A DNA stretch of 64,000 bases from Doryteuthis pealeii (Eukaryota > Mollusca > Cephalopoda > Myopsida > Loliginidae), in NCBI GenBank assembly GCA_023376005.1, contig CM042152.1, positions 71,621,893-71,685,892 of the forward strand. The letters are read 5' to 3'. Shown piece by piece: positions 62,669-64,000 of the stretch (position 1 is its first letter; each line of letters begins with the position of its first letter). The translations under genes were made by a program, and so were the position numbers. Below the pieces are notes generated by a model that saw only the letters and a list, made by a program, of their open reading frames with translations, was not told the DNA's origin and did no database searches.

Positions 62669-62850
62669 TTGCACCTTAGATAAAGTAACTTTCTGTGATA
62701 ATATGGATAATAAATATATTTGAAGCTTAAAAAATCACTTGATCTTGATATATATTAATACTATTGGCAACCATAAATGCTGAATATTTTGTTTTATATT
62801 AACAGTTACTACAGAAACAGTTATTACAGGAACAGCCTATTCAACAACAG
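4038..62850 (+). CDS. Mucin-like modular extracellular protein gene, partial (17 exons seen)
   Basis: This entry describes the whole gene; exons are listed separately. The visible order is linker, A1-B1, linker, A2-B2, long Thr/Pro mucin exon, linker, linker, A3-B3, linker, A4-B4, linker, A5-B5, linker. Every A exon enters in phase 1 and leaves in phase 0, every B exon does 0 to 1, and every linker is 1 to 1, so all pieces splice in frame apart from linker 16059 and indels in the mucin array. The A+B product is a ~134-residue, strand-rich domain with one Cys near each end and a conserved B core of LP-hydrophobic-IEI-F followed by KTDLSI--CQ. The layout matches large secreted or membrane mucins of invertebrates in which a discoidin-like beta-sandwich alternates with O-glycosylated linkers; the fold is my inference. 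Neither N- nor C-terminus lies in the window. Function is unknown; surface mucus or extracellular matrix is likely. Confidence 0.82.
5666..5934 (+). CDS. Domain 1, exon A
   Basis: The exon runs from acceptor aacag (5661-5665) to donor gtgagt (5935), 269 bp, phase 1 to 0, 89 complete codons. It encodes the first two thirds of the repeated domain. It starts with PCIYEE, carries the conserved INSSSNVKHIENIIPDGG and the core INFPQPKNLLRLALVDP followed by NVKNYDVKVYFE. The first Cys is the partner expected for the Cys near the end of exon B1. Hydrophobic residues alternate as in beta strands. The mirror copy is at about 32900-33245 and is badly corrupted. Confidence 0.85.
6529..6661 (+). CDS. Domain 1, exon B
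   Basis: The exon runs from acceptor tttatag (to 6528) to donor gtaagt (6662), 133 bp, phase 0 to 1. It encodes the C-terminal third of domain 1: VVNLPQISAIQRIEIHFRKL, then SSDCIDTDLSIKHCQVT. The LP, IEI-F and LSI--CQ positions align with exons B2 to B5. It has one more Cys (SSDC) than B3 and B4, which leaves domain 1 with an odd number (three) of Cys. Mirror copy at 31935-32085. Confidence 0.85.
7034..7083. repeat. Perfect 23-bp inverted repeat with 4-nt loop
   Basis: Arms at 7034-7056 and 7061-7083 are exactly complementary (attatctgagttcacaaagc...), separated by ttgt, and A/T tracts extend the pairing to roughly 30 bp with one mismatch. It lies in the intron between B1 and linker 1. It is probably a tiny foldback element or palindromic insertion. 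The same hairpin is seen in the mirror at about 31524-31560. Confidence 0.9.
7792..7818 (+). CDS. Linker exon 1 of mucin-like gene
   Basis: A 27-bp microexon between acceptor tttacag (to 7791) and donor gtaaac (7819), phase 1-1. With T from exon B1 it reads STTTFPKTT and its last base G begins the next codon. It is Thr-rich with one Pro, suited to O-glycosylation. An identical copy on the minus strand at 30778-30804 supports the boundaries. Confidence 0.75.
8650..9140 (-). pseudogene. Tc1/mariner-type transposase remnant
   Basis: On the minus strand the peptide NSKIASFLNVTRYFVLKVR resembles the helix-turn-helix region of mariner-like transposases. It is followed by MRRFMSNKGHVMTPHFFLQD and, after a frameshift, AYIRMLDMVVRPWIKVERL, which resemble the catalytic-core segment before the QQD motif. 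Several stops and shifts interrupt it and most of the N-terminus is missing. No inverted terminal repeats were identified. It sits in the intron between linker 1 and A2. The mirror copy lies at about 29463-29940. Confidence 0.5.
9241..9510 (+). mobile_element. tRNA-derived SINE
   Basis: The 5' end has a box-A-like stretch (agtgtaatggttataatca, from 9248) and a box-B-like agttcaaatcct (about 9289). The 3' part, with ttaaaaattgactgtattgc, then atcctgcttgtgacagaggg and gttgggtaaat, is shared with the element at 61795-62075. It is intronic. The mirror copy is at about 29070-29350. Confidence 0.6.
10084..10349 (+). CDS. Domain 2, exon A
   Basis: The exon runs from acceptor ttcaacag (to 10083) to donor gtgagt (10350), 266 bp, phase 1 to 0. 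It codes EPCNQNEIITSLEINQG, NITTSSNTEHVIQLVVGGEL, then a core ending in NIKDYDMRITFED. One codon is missing relative to the other A exons. It has an N-glycosylation sequon (NIT) and an extra Cys (LNGCNI) not seen in A1, A3, A4 or A5. That Cys could pair with the extra Cys of exon B2. Mirror copy at 28251-28513. Confidence 0.85.
11630..11759 (+). CDS. Domain 2, exon B
   Basis: The exon runs from acceptor cttgcag (to 11629) to donor gtaagt (11760), 130 bp, phase 0 to 1. It codes NNLPDIIIYLPRTKNIIRIE, then IFLQKIVSNDCIKLELSIIK and CQT. The LP, RIEI-F and LSIIKCQ positions match the other B exons. The extra Cys in SNDC parallels SSDC of B1. The open frame reads on past the donor, which is ordinary intron read-through. 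Mirror copy at 26839-26968. Confidence 0.85.
12182..12214. repeat. (TTTG)n / (TG)n microsatellite
   Basis: Five TTTG units followed by TG units in the intron between B2 and the mucin exon. Confidence 0.85.
12811..14440 (+). CDS. Long mucin exon: Thr/Pro/Ile-rich tandem repeats
   Basis: The exon opens after acceptor ttaatacag (to 12810) with STTVQTTIPTTIPTT and closes with the codons for PIATATPCYT and a phase-1 G before donor gtaatt (14441). The interior is a tandem array whose commonest unit is 48 bp and codes the 16-residue block TVPTTIPTTIPTTIPT, itself four PTT(I/V) quarters. Threonine and proline dominate, with almost no charged residues, typical of a PTS domain densely O-glycosylated in secreted mucins. 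The frame is broken several times by single-base gains or losses, and units of irregular length occur after about 13180. I read these as sequence errors in a hard-to-assemble array. The mirror copy (23070-25781) is about 1 kb longer. Confidence 0.8.
14441..15134. other. Intron, no gene seen
   Basis: AT-rich intron downstream of the mucin exon. An open frame at 14596-14832 has no family similarity and lacks splice logic. Nothing else is supported here. Confidence 0.6.
15135..15246 (-). repeat. Short LTR (3' LTR of Gypsy-type element)
   Basis: A 112-bp segment that begins TGTTGG and ends CCACA on the plus strand, so on the minus strand it starts TGTGG and ends CAACA. It contains a TATA-box-like ctataaatag on the minus strand. 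A purine-rich tract abuts its minus-strand start. The same LTR occurs in the mirror at 22269-22379. At 112 bp it is short for an LTR. Confidence 0.6.
15247..15262 (-). promoter_or_regulatory. Polypurine tract of the retrotransposon
   Basis: On the minus strand the sequence gaagggaggggggaca directly precedes the LTR start. This is the position and composition expected for the plus-strand primer of an LTR retrotransposon. Confidence 0.6.
15263..15950 (-). pseudogene. Gypsy-type integrase C-terminal region, fragment
   Basis: The minus strand, better read in the mirror at 21529-22240, codes PPAEIRRDISTVVDENVESC and, further on, RIWWIVAVESPLRNRLPMKN followed by LPVVDTLTMHP. This is the style of the variable tail after the integrase core of Ty3/Gypsy elements. 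The element ends abruptly at 15950, where host intron sequence begins, although the mirror copy continues into integrase core without a break. The tail is therefore truncated in this copy, probably by misassembly. Confidence 0.5.
15951..16150 (+). other. Host intron and linker exon fragment up to the N
   Basis: This 200-bp stretch matches 40206-40401 almost base for base (ttaattgatagtttgattag through aaagtaccattg). It interrupts the retrotransposon sequence that is continuous at about 21569-21600 in the mirror. The matching sequence resumes at 35839, after the inserted segment. Confidence 0.85.
16059..16108 (+). CDS. Linker exon 2a of mucin-like gene, one base short
   Basis: Acceptor tttttcag ends at 16058 and donor gtagaa starts at 16109. 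The exon is a copy of linker 40309-40359 but reads caccagttta where the copy has cacccagttta, so it is 50 bp instead of 51. If real, the missing C shifts the frame downstream; without it the exon would read TPATPSLSTVSMPSTEG. Because the next 42 bases and the N lie close by, an assembly or polishing error is likely. Confidence 0.6.
16151..16151. other. Single N: assembly join
   Basis: The only ambiguous base in the window. To its left is host intron (...accattg). To its right begins retrotransposon integrase sequence (tcaaatggtg...), which in the mirror at about 21590-21600 continues directly into the sequence found at 15950. It marks the start of the 19.7-kb foreign-looking fill. Confidence 0.95.
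16152..18895 (-). pseudogene. Gypsy-type pol, folded copy (minus strand), frame-broken
   Basis: On the minus strand, reading from high to low coordinates, one meets a reverse-transcriptase piece (about 17650-17940, with VPQGFQHLGQI and a degraded DDI), RNase H and linker sequence, then the integrase core start (16190-16411, ITKMATDLFDMHRKLMVYAV followed by LVTDWIEVDPRTTKEG). Numerous one-base indels break every domain. The mirror half at 18972-21600 has different indels in the same protein, which is the pattern of two noisy passes over one template. The 5' LTR is not reached. Confidence 0.6.
18896..18971. other. Axis of the giant inverted repeat (spacer)
   Basis: About 76 bp separate the two arms. 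It starts with a run of more than 20 T (about 18896-18920) and continues with ctgtcacaaaacaaggcagt. The arms on both sides read gacgtt / aacgtc. No adapter-like sequence is visible at the axis. Confidence 0.75.
18972..22240 (+). pseudogene. Gypsy-type LTR retrotransposon pol, folded copy (plus strand)
   Basis: In plus orientation, recognisable pieces occur in pol order. A reverse transcriptase segment lies at about 19969-20330 (RYLTSTQGFQASGDRYIRD, then a degraded D-D-I stretch). An integrase zinc-binding segment lies at about 21181-21309 (RDRILVPKQIRAEILGALHS then THQGVNGMMANTRQWLFWPG, with the His pair of an HHCC finger). Integrase core start follows from 21310 and the C-terminal tail at 21791-22240. 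The frame shifts repeatedly. Gag and protease are absent or unrecognisable. No 5' LTR is present, so the element is incomplete where the sequence folds back. Confidence 0.65.
22269..22379 (+). repeat. Mirror copy of short LTR
   Basis: A 111-bp plus-strand LTR starting TGTGGAG and ending GCAACA, preceded by the purine tract gaaggaggggggaca (about 22254-22268). It contains a TATA-like ctataaatag near 22332. It corresponds to 15135-15246. Confidence 0.6.
23070..25781 (-). pseudogene. Mirror of the mucin exon, longer array
   Basis: On the minus strand this is the mucin exon: the 3' border (attac before 23070) and the 5' border (25781, before cttgtatta) match those at 14440 and 12811. The array is about 2.7 kb against 1.63 kb in the left copy, with the same 48-bp unit but frequent single-base errors. 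It may reflect the true allele length if the left copy has been collapsed. Confidence 0.7.
26839..26968 (-). pseudogene. Mirror of domain 2 exon B
   Basis: Both splice borders and the full 130-bp length match 11630-11759. The translation differs by a few residues (PRTKNIIRIEIFLQKI is kept). It is part of the inverted segment, not an additional gene exon. Confidence 0.75.
28251..28513 (-). pseudogene. Mirror of domain 2 exon A
   Basis: Minus-strand copy of 10084-10349, 263 bp with several indels that break the frame. Donor (actcac before 28251) and acceptor (ctgttg after 28513) signals are preserved. Confidence 0.75.
29463..29940 (+). pseudogene. Mirror of Tc1/mariner-type remnant
   Basis: Plus-strand counterpart of 8650-9140, with the segment ITMRRFMSNKGHVMTP readable and frameshifts at other places than in the left copy. 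Confidence 0.5.
30778..30804 (-). pseudogene. Mirror of linker exon 1
   Basis: All 27 bases and both flanking splice signals equal those at 7792-7818. Confidence 0.75.
31935..32085 (-). pseudogene. Mirror of domain 1 exon B, corrupted
   Basis: The donor-side half matches 6595-6661 closely. The acceptor-side half is heavily scrambled and about 18 bp longer, marking the start of the poorest part of the right arm. Confidence 0.65.
32900..33245 (-). pseudogene. Mirror of domain 1 exon A, corrupted
   Basis: About 345 bp correspond to the 269-bp exon 5666-5934. The acceptor end (catccaggatatgttcaatg to tacatgtactgttgag) is clear, while the donor half is hard to align. No usable frame remains. Confidence 0.6.
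35175..35216 (-). pseudogene. Mirror of linker exon 0
   Basis: A noisy minus-strand copy of 4038-4076; gagtcacaatac and the acceptor complement ctgtgaaat are preserved. Confidence 0.6.
35817..35838. other. Adapter-like residue at the end of the inserted segment
   Basis: The 22 bases begin atctctct and continue with a CT/CC-rich tail. They do not match the left arm (about 3455-3476). They resemble an error-rich copy of the start of the PacBio SMRTbell hairpin adapter, as I remember it. They end exactly where the host intron resumes (35839). Confidence 0.5.
35839..37172 (+). repeat. Duplicated intron unit, copy 1 (continues 15951-16150)
   Basis: From 35839 the sequence aaataataagttttgtaaat continues the intron broken at 16150. 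It is paralogous to 37498-38330 and to 40402-40605 plus 44075-44300. Together with 15951-16150 it forms one linker exon with its flanking intron. An extra segment (36120-36602) is inserted in this copy only. Confidence 0.8.
36120..36602. mobile_element. Unidentified insertion between GATATA microsatellites
   Basis: About 480 bp of more GC-rich sequence sit between two (GATATA/TA)n runs (36080-36119 and 36603-36640) and are absent from the paralogous intron near 37740-37790. An open frame on the minus strand (36340-36522) shows no known family. I see neither clear inverted repeats nor tRNA boxes, so the class is unknown. Confidence 0.55.
37173..38330 (+). repeat. Duplicated linker-exon/intron unit, copy 2
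   Basis: The unit starts at aaaatgtaaaagtttaggca (about 37181; again at 40134) and ends near ttacttactgcttattaag (38330; also near 37165). It holds linker exon 37413-37454. It is a tandem duplicate of the unit before it, separated by many substitutions and small indels, so it is an older event than the giant inverted repeat. Confidence 0.75.
37413..37454 (+). CDS. Linker exon 2b of mucin-like gene
   Basis: A 42-bp exon between acceptor gtgtttccag (to 37412) and donor gtagaa (37455), phase 1-1. It reads TSSLSTVIKPTTQ plus a final G. It shares SLSTV with linkers 16059 and 40309 but the second half has diverged. No A/B domain pair lies between this exon and linker 16059, so two linkers are adjacent here. 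Confidence 0.75.
38397..38665 (+). CDS. Domain 3, exon A
   Basis: The exon runs from acceptor ttgacag (to 38396) to donor gtaagt (38666), 269 bp, phase 1 to 0. It codes VPCDHDEEITIENLNADN, then IITPSSNATDINDIVSGG, a core IDITKPKIPYTVNLVDP and SNIKSFNISVIYKNN. It has two N-glycosylation sequons (NAT, NIS), fitting an extracellular location. It has one Cys, near the start. The pattern matches exons A1, A4 and A5 throughout without gaps. Confidence 0.87.
39075..39375 (+). mobile_element. tRNA-derived SINE with (TA)n tail
   Basis: The 5' end carries a tRNA-like segment: ttgagcgttcggctag followed by the box-B-like agttcgatacc (39134-39144). A body follows (cccttgccaactcagcagat, then tgtgcggtaaagtatggagc), ending ggccacctgacgacgacga and (TA)n at about 39328-39375. 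It lies in the intron between A3 and B3, in sense orientation. Open frames across it are coincidental. Confidence 0.65.
39842..39974 (+). CDS. Domain 3, exon B
   Basis: The exon runs from acceptor gattatag (to 39841) to donor gtaagt (39975), 133 bp, phase 0 to 1. It codes DVKPDKVIQLPQSSLVKSIE, then ITFTKTNPEVPVKTDVSVKL and CQEI. LP, SIEITF, KTDVSV and the final CQ align with B1, B2, B4 and B5. It has a single Cys, the partner of the one in A3. Confidence 0.87.
40309..40359 (+). CDS. Linker exon 3 of mucin-like gene
   Basis: A 51-bp exon between acceptor tttttcag (to 40308) and donor gtagaa (40360), phase 1-1. With C from B3 it reads PTPATPSLSTVSMPSTEG. It is the intact version of the 50-bp exon at 16059. 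Surrounding intron is also shared with 15951-16150 and 37310-37500. Confidence 0.8.
40606..40905 (-). repeat. 3' LTR of the Gypsy-type element
   Basis: On the minus strand it starts TGTTAAGGCCAGTTCT at 40905, directly after a purine tract (plus-strand complement tctccctttt, 40906-40917). Its first 80 bases match the start of the truncated 5' LTR at 43995-44074. The outer edge (about 40606) is estimated from where the duplicated intron stops matching. Confidence 0.6.
43995..44074 (-). repeat. 5' LTR of the Gypsy-type element, truncated
   Basis: On the minus strand it starts TGTTAGGACCAGTCCT at 44074 and aligns with the start of the 3' LTR at roughly 70 percent identity by eye. Only the first 80 bases are recognisable before gag-like coding sequence. 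About 220 bp of LTR are missing. Confidence 0.5.
44379..45384. repeat. 1-kb segment flanked by 83-bp direct repeats
   Basis: 44379-44462 and 45302-45384 share actatagcaagcatattctg, then a further match through agcacatttcaaatcatca, in direct orientation at about 80 percent identity. The interior has no recognisable protein. The layout could be a small non-autonomous LTR element (TRIM-like) or a tandem duplication; no target duplication could be fixed. Confidence 0.5.
45560..45828 (+). CDS. Domain 4, exon A
   Basis: The exon runs from acceptor ttcaaacag (to 45559) to donor gtaagt (45829), 269 bp, phase 1 to 0. It codes VFCSVKEEVRNETLTDGELN, then IIPSSNTKNISDIIGGGELF, a core IINFKVPKDIHSVNLLHP and NVLDFDMNVIFDN. 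One Cys near the start and one sequon (NET). The preceding codons in the open frame belong to the intron, so the apparent start Met at 45529 is not real. Confidence 0.87.
46672..46804 (+). CDS. Domain 4, exon B
   Basis: The exon runs from acceptor gatctag (to 46671) to donor gtaagt (46805), 133 bp, phase 0 to 1. It codes NILPDQSVNLPPDSPVKDVE, then ITFRKIDSNTNVKTDLSIIR and CQKE. It aligns without gaps to B3. A single Cys pairs by position with that of A4. Confidence 0.87.
47497..47532 (+). CDS. Linker exon 4 of mucin-like gene
   Basis: A 36-bp exon between acceptor tttatag (to 47496) and donor gtatgt (47533), phase 1-1. With A from B4 it reads TTVVTPAYTTTE plus G. Seven of its residues are Thr or Pro. 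Confidence 0.75.
47843..47963 (-). repeat. 3' LTR with internal deletion
   Basis: 121 bp, matching the first ~85 and last ~35 bp of the 434-bp LTR at 50317-50750 (plus-strand tgatgtaaagtcaatcaat... and tagtcaatctcat...). About 310 bp in the middle are missing. The minus-strand purine tract aagggagg (47964-47971) abuts it. Confidence 0.85.
48088..48303 (-). pseudogene. Retrotransposon integrase C-terminal tail
   Basis: An open stretch on the minus strand coding MNFILQKGRNTAILLKNGQN, then IVAHEDQFRSQ and an acidic tail rich in Glu/Asn. It follows the integrase core in position and resembles the post-core tail of Gypsy-type polyproteins. It is separated from the core by frameshifts. Confidence 0.5.
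48498..49002 (-). pseudogene. Retrotransposon integrase: HHCC finger and catalytic core
   Basis: Two adjoining minus-strand frames. The first (48781-49002) carries the zinc-finger segment HNDVHCGVTVTQRRLKLQAW then KRCPKCAEIKK, with His and Cys pairs. The second (48498-48800) is the rve core: FLILVDSFSGWPEVI with the first Asp, VSDNAPEF with the second Asp, and HPQSNGIAERMVQTLKI with the Glu. The DDE triad is therefore intact, but a frameshift near 48800 separates finger and core, so no full integrase can be read. Confidence 0.8.
49053..49328 (-). pseudogene. Retrotransposon reverse transcriptase, N-terminal fragment
   Basis: The minus strand codes LKKIVKQGILKRVPQGGSSW, then ESQFVAIRKPNGDLRICGDY and CLDSFPLPNIETEMHKLAGM ending KYFAKIDLKKA. 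These are RT motifs up to the first catalytic Asp (AKIDL). The FADD-box half and RNase H are missing; integrase follows after only about 50 bp, showing an internal deletion. Confidence 0.8.
49694..50314 (-). pseudogene. Retrotransposon Gag, largely intact frame
   Basis: A 206-residue open frame that starts MALPISTISSLEDPDFVKTW only two bases inside the 5' LTR. It contains the capsid-like helical region (EEISYIIRRNIRLKKKLIIA, QNSNETVKQYLYRLKEATRY) typical of Gypsy Gag. It ends IKCK just before a possible zinc knuckle, which is not readable. Protease was not identified. This is the longest open frame in the window. Confidence 0.75.
50317..50750 (-). repeat. 5' LTR of the retrotransposon
   Basis: 434 bp with TG...CA ends (plus strand tgatgtaaag... 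to ...gatactaca), followed by the target duplication ATTAC at 50751-50755. On the minus strand a TGG-start primer-binding-like sequence (TGGCGTTGCC) begins three bases after the LTR and overlaps the gag start codon. Confidence 0.88.
50756..51540. other. Intron with unidentified diverged repeats
   Basis: No gene. A GC-richer segment at 51235-51490 (from taacccactcaccttatcat to ggtacctgaggcgtcctg) looks like a mobile-element fragment. The phrase cttcataagta(c)aaaaa near 51215 recurs at about 52430 and 53255, showing a dispersed repeat family. Confidence 0.5.
51540..51690 (+). mobile_element. SINE fragment
   Basis: Shares gccccatacttgtgacacat, cctacccatggcagac and tttgggtaaatacc with the tandem SINE array at 54353-54980 (there on the opposite strand). 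A shorter piece of the same family lies at about 52548-52605. Confidence 0.55.
52985..53100 (-). mobile_element. SINE fragment
   Basis: Minus-strand copy of the same tRNA-like family: plus-strand atttacccaaccccttaacc, atgggtaggatgtgatac and gattgaactcactactcagt, the last being the complement of a box-B-like element. Confidence 0.55.
54353..54980 (-). mobile_element. Tandem array of about five degenerate tRNA-derived SINEs
   Basis: A unit of about 100-155 bp repeats near 54353, 54471, 54569, 54713 and 54868. Each carries on the plus strand tttacccaa..., a (t)aggatgtgacaca-like block, a ttgaactcactattcagtag-like block and cattacaccatgatggg. On the minus strand this gives a box-A-like gtgtaatggttagcaagc and a box-B-like gagttcaatcctcac, as in tRNA-derived SINEs. 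The copies share one orientation and are diverged. Confidence 0.65.
55040..55172 (+). mobile_element. Helitron 3' end, second copy
   Basis: A hairpin CTGGTT-ATG-AACCGG (55145-55159) is followed by gtatttctg and CTAG (55169-55172), then T. The upstream ~60 bp (cactggtgttcctaaaa) resembles the upstream of the end at 2726 (ctttggtgttcctattt), so both belong to one family. Confidence 0.6.
56313..56470. repeat. Dispersed repeat, copy a
   Basis: Shares ctggatatactgg, then ttataaccagaatatattag, gactgatttagtacc and acaaaattagttgg with 57838-58030. Non-coding, class unknown. Confidence 0.55.
57091..57153. repeat. (TCTG)n(CA)n microsatellite
   Basis: TCTG units followed by about 20 CA units. Confidence 0.95.
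57838..58030. repeat. Dispersed repeat, copy b
   Basis: Same orientation and block order as 56313-56470, with extra sequence between the second and third blocks. Confidence 0.55.
58440..59110 (+). pseudogene. Tc1-type transposase remnant
   Basis: In the plus strand the peptide MYHQIIDENLCKSARNLHFG, then YNFIFQQDNN (about 58840-58938) matches the Tc1 region around the second catalytic Asp. After frameshifts, WPRFEFH and SVAETQTGSALK-like codons (58990-59060) correspond to the SPDLNPIENLW region. The upstream part is not readable and there are stops throughout. It lies in the intron before A5. Confidence 0.65.
59515..59783 (+). CDS. Domain 5, exon A
   Basis: The exon runs from acceptor tctatag (to 59514) to donor gtaagt (59784), 269 bp, phase 1 to 0. 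It codes GECLAEEEITSENIENNLVK, then IVPSSNSTNIKDIIPKKSSF, a core VKITQPKRLSILNLIKP and NILDYDVILIYEDG. One Cys near the start, one sequon (NST). The glycine pair of the other A exons (GG) is replaced by KK here. The upstream linker is 12 kb away (47497). Confidence 0.87.
60955..61087 (+). CDS. Domain 5, exon B
   Basis: The exon runs from acceptor ggttacag (to 60954) to donor gtaagt (61088), 133 bp, phase 0 to 1. It codes NIPPTQEITTTNTSPLEQIK, then FDFRKISSNIPVTLGLKVKC and CQQA. It is the most diverged B exon: the LP of the others is replaced by a Thr-rich stretch, and the end carries Cys-Cys instead of one Cys. Confidence 0.83.
61795..62075 (+). mobile_element. tRNA-derived SINE, same family as 9241-9510
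   Basis: The box-A-like gtagtatcatagttaaatgg and box-B-like gagtccaaatac are degenerate. The middle (aaatagtagagcagactggg, then ttctaaccttagta) and the tail (cttaaaaatctacattgtgt, atcctacttgtacgagg) align with 9241-9510. Confidence 0.6.
62585..62667. repeat. Microsatellite (C)n(CT)n ... (CA)n
   Basis: Poly-C and CT units (62585-62604), then CA units at 62627-62667. Confidence 0.95.
62806..62850 (+). CDS. Linker exon 5 of mucin-like gene
   Basis: A 45-bp exon between acceptor ttaacag (to 62805) and donor gtaggt (62851), phase 1-1. With T from B5 it reads FTTETVITGTAYSTT plus G. The phase-1 exit predicts another A exon or linker downstream of the window. Confidence 0.75.
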
Positions 62851-64000
62851 GTAGGTTTATATATTTGTGAAATTTTACAGGCTACAGATTTACTTATACT
62901 AGTAAAATAGATAAATGCTGGAAGCATTGAAATATAGAATATTTATAGATTAATGAATATTGATGAATTTTAAAAGCCAATATGATAATTTTAAGCTTTT
63001 AAAAGTATTTTTTGAAAATTTGTCTGGAAAAGGATGTCTTTCTTTTAGAACACTTATTCTATTCCAGTGATTAACTGTTGCATAGAGGAACATTCACTGC
63101 ACTAAATATGAAATGTATTATGTAGGCACAGCAACTATCTGCATAGCATAGGAGATAACAGCTTACAATGGGAACTGTGAGAAATAAAATATACATGGTA
63201 GTAGAAGAGAAGTGAATCATAAAATAGCTTCATAAACGTAGAACTTTTCATTGTTTATTCTCTTAGCATTCATTTTTTTAAGTCAGGAAAAAAAAAATTC
63301 AGAATTGCTAATCACTTGTGGCAATAGTATAATGTTGTTTTTGTATTTGGGTTGGAGGTGAACAGCTTCATTTGCACGTTAGTCCTTTTTTTTAAGGTTG
63401 TGCATTTGAATGGTTTCTCTCAAGTTTTCTCTCAGCCTGATTGACTGCTTCTTGACTTATCACCTAATTAACTTTGTATCAACTGACTCCTTGGCTAAAT
63501 TTCCAAGTCTATATACATTTCATCTGACCACTATTACACCTACGGCAGGCCGGGGGTCTATTGCACGTCTTTTACTGCATCACTCCTGCATTCGCTGCAC
63601 TTATCTCACTGGCCATGAATCATCCATGTTATCTGCTATCTCAGGAATTGTTGTGTCTGTGACAAATGCTCCTGGGGCCTTCCGCTGAAAGGTGAACAAA
63701 CAAATATTACAAAGAGAGAAAGAAAGGAACAAACAAACAAAGTCAAGTCAGGTGAACATCAAAATGACAAAAGGGATGGCGTATACTCACATTCATTCTT
63801 TCCTACTATGTAAGGCCGGGTCGAGGGGGTGGGGAAAATCCCAACCCCGCTCTAATCACTGACTTCTGCTAAGGTTGTCTTCTCTGCTACTAAGGGTGGT
63901 CTGTCTCCTTGGGCCCCAAGATCTCAACTCTAACTGACTTTCAAATCTCCCAGAATTCTCAAATCTCATTCAAGTCTCGTTTCACATGAGATCTCCAAAA
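62851..64000. other. Intron and unidentified GC-richer sequence
   Basis: From 62851 to about 63400 only AT-rich intron is seen. From about 63420 to the end base composition rises and the text looks like mobile-element or UTR sequence (ggccgggtcgagggggtggg near 63812). A minus-strand frame near 63610-63690 reads APGAFVTDTTIPEIADNMDD, possibly the edge of an element. I could not name it. Confidence 0.45.

Overview
The window is eukaryotic, from an AT-rich animal genome. It shows small phase-consistent exons with GT-AG borders inside kilobase introns, many microsatellites, tRNA-derived SINEs, Helitron ends, Tc1/mariner remnants and decayed LTR retrotransposons. The repeat mix and the Thr/Pro-rich mucin architecture fit an invertebrate, and a mollusc, perhaps a cephalopod, is my best guess. 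That guess is weak because no taxon-specific gene is present.

One plus-strand gene explains all convincing host coding sequence: a large mucin-like modular extracellular protein, seen only in part. Five copies of a roughly 132-134 residue domain are each encoded by an A exon (about 269 bp, phase 1 to 0) and a B exon (about 133 bp, phase 0 to 1). The pairs lie at 5666/6529, 10084/11630, 38397/39842, 45560/46672 and 59515/60955. Between them lie short phase 1-1 linker exons rich in Thr/Ser/Pro (4038, 7792, 16059, 37413, 40309, 47497, 62806) and one long exon (12811-14440) made of 48-bp tandem repeats coding (Pro-Thr-Thr-Ile/Val)n. Every domain has a Cys near its start and another near its end. 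No start codon, signal peptide or terminal stop is visible, so the gene continues past both edges.

A giant inverted repeat dominates 3.5-35.8 kb. Positions 3477-18895 reappear in reverse complement at 18972-35814, with many small indels and some very noisy stretches. It is bordered by a single N at 16151. The flanks 16150 and 35839 join seamlessly when compared with the paralogous intron at 40402. The last 22 bases of the insert (35817-35838) resemble a noisy SMRTbell adapter. The simplest reading is that 16152-35838 is one folded long read used to fill a gap, not genomic sequence. Its exon copies are therefore reported as mirror images. It still carries information: an LTR retrotransposon that sits in this intron, and a longer version (2.7 kb against 1.6 kb) of the mucin repeat array.

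Layout: 1-4037, repeat-rich non-coding DNA (foldback elements with telomere-like cores, a Helitron 3' end, a LINE tail). 4038-14440, domains 1 and 2 and the mucin exon. 15135-22379, a folded Gypsy-type element. 22380-35838, the mirror of the left side. 35839-40605, tandemly duplicated linker-exon/intron units and domain 3. 40606-44074, a minus-strand Gypsy-type element with a truncated 5' LTR. 45560-47532, domain 4. 47843-50750, a second minus-strand LTR element with target-site duplication ATTAC. 50751-59514, a large intron with SINEs, a tandem SINE array, a Helitron end and a Tc1 remnant. 59515-62850, domain 5. 62851-64000, intron and unidentified GC-richer sequence.
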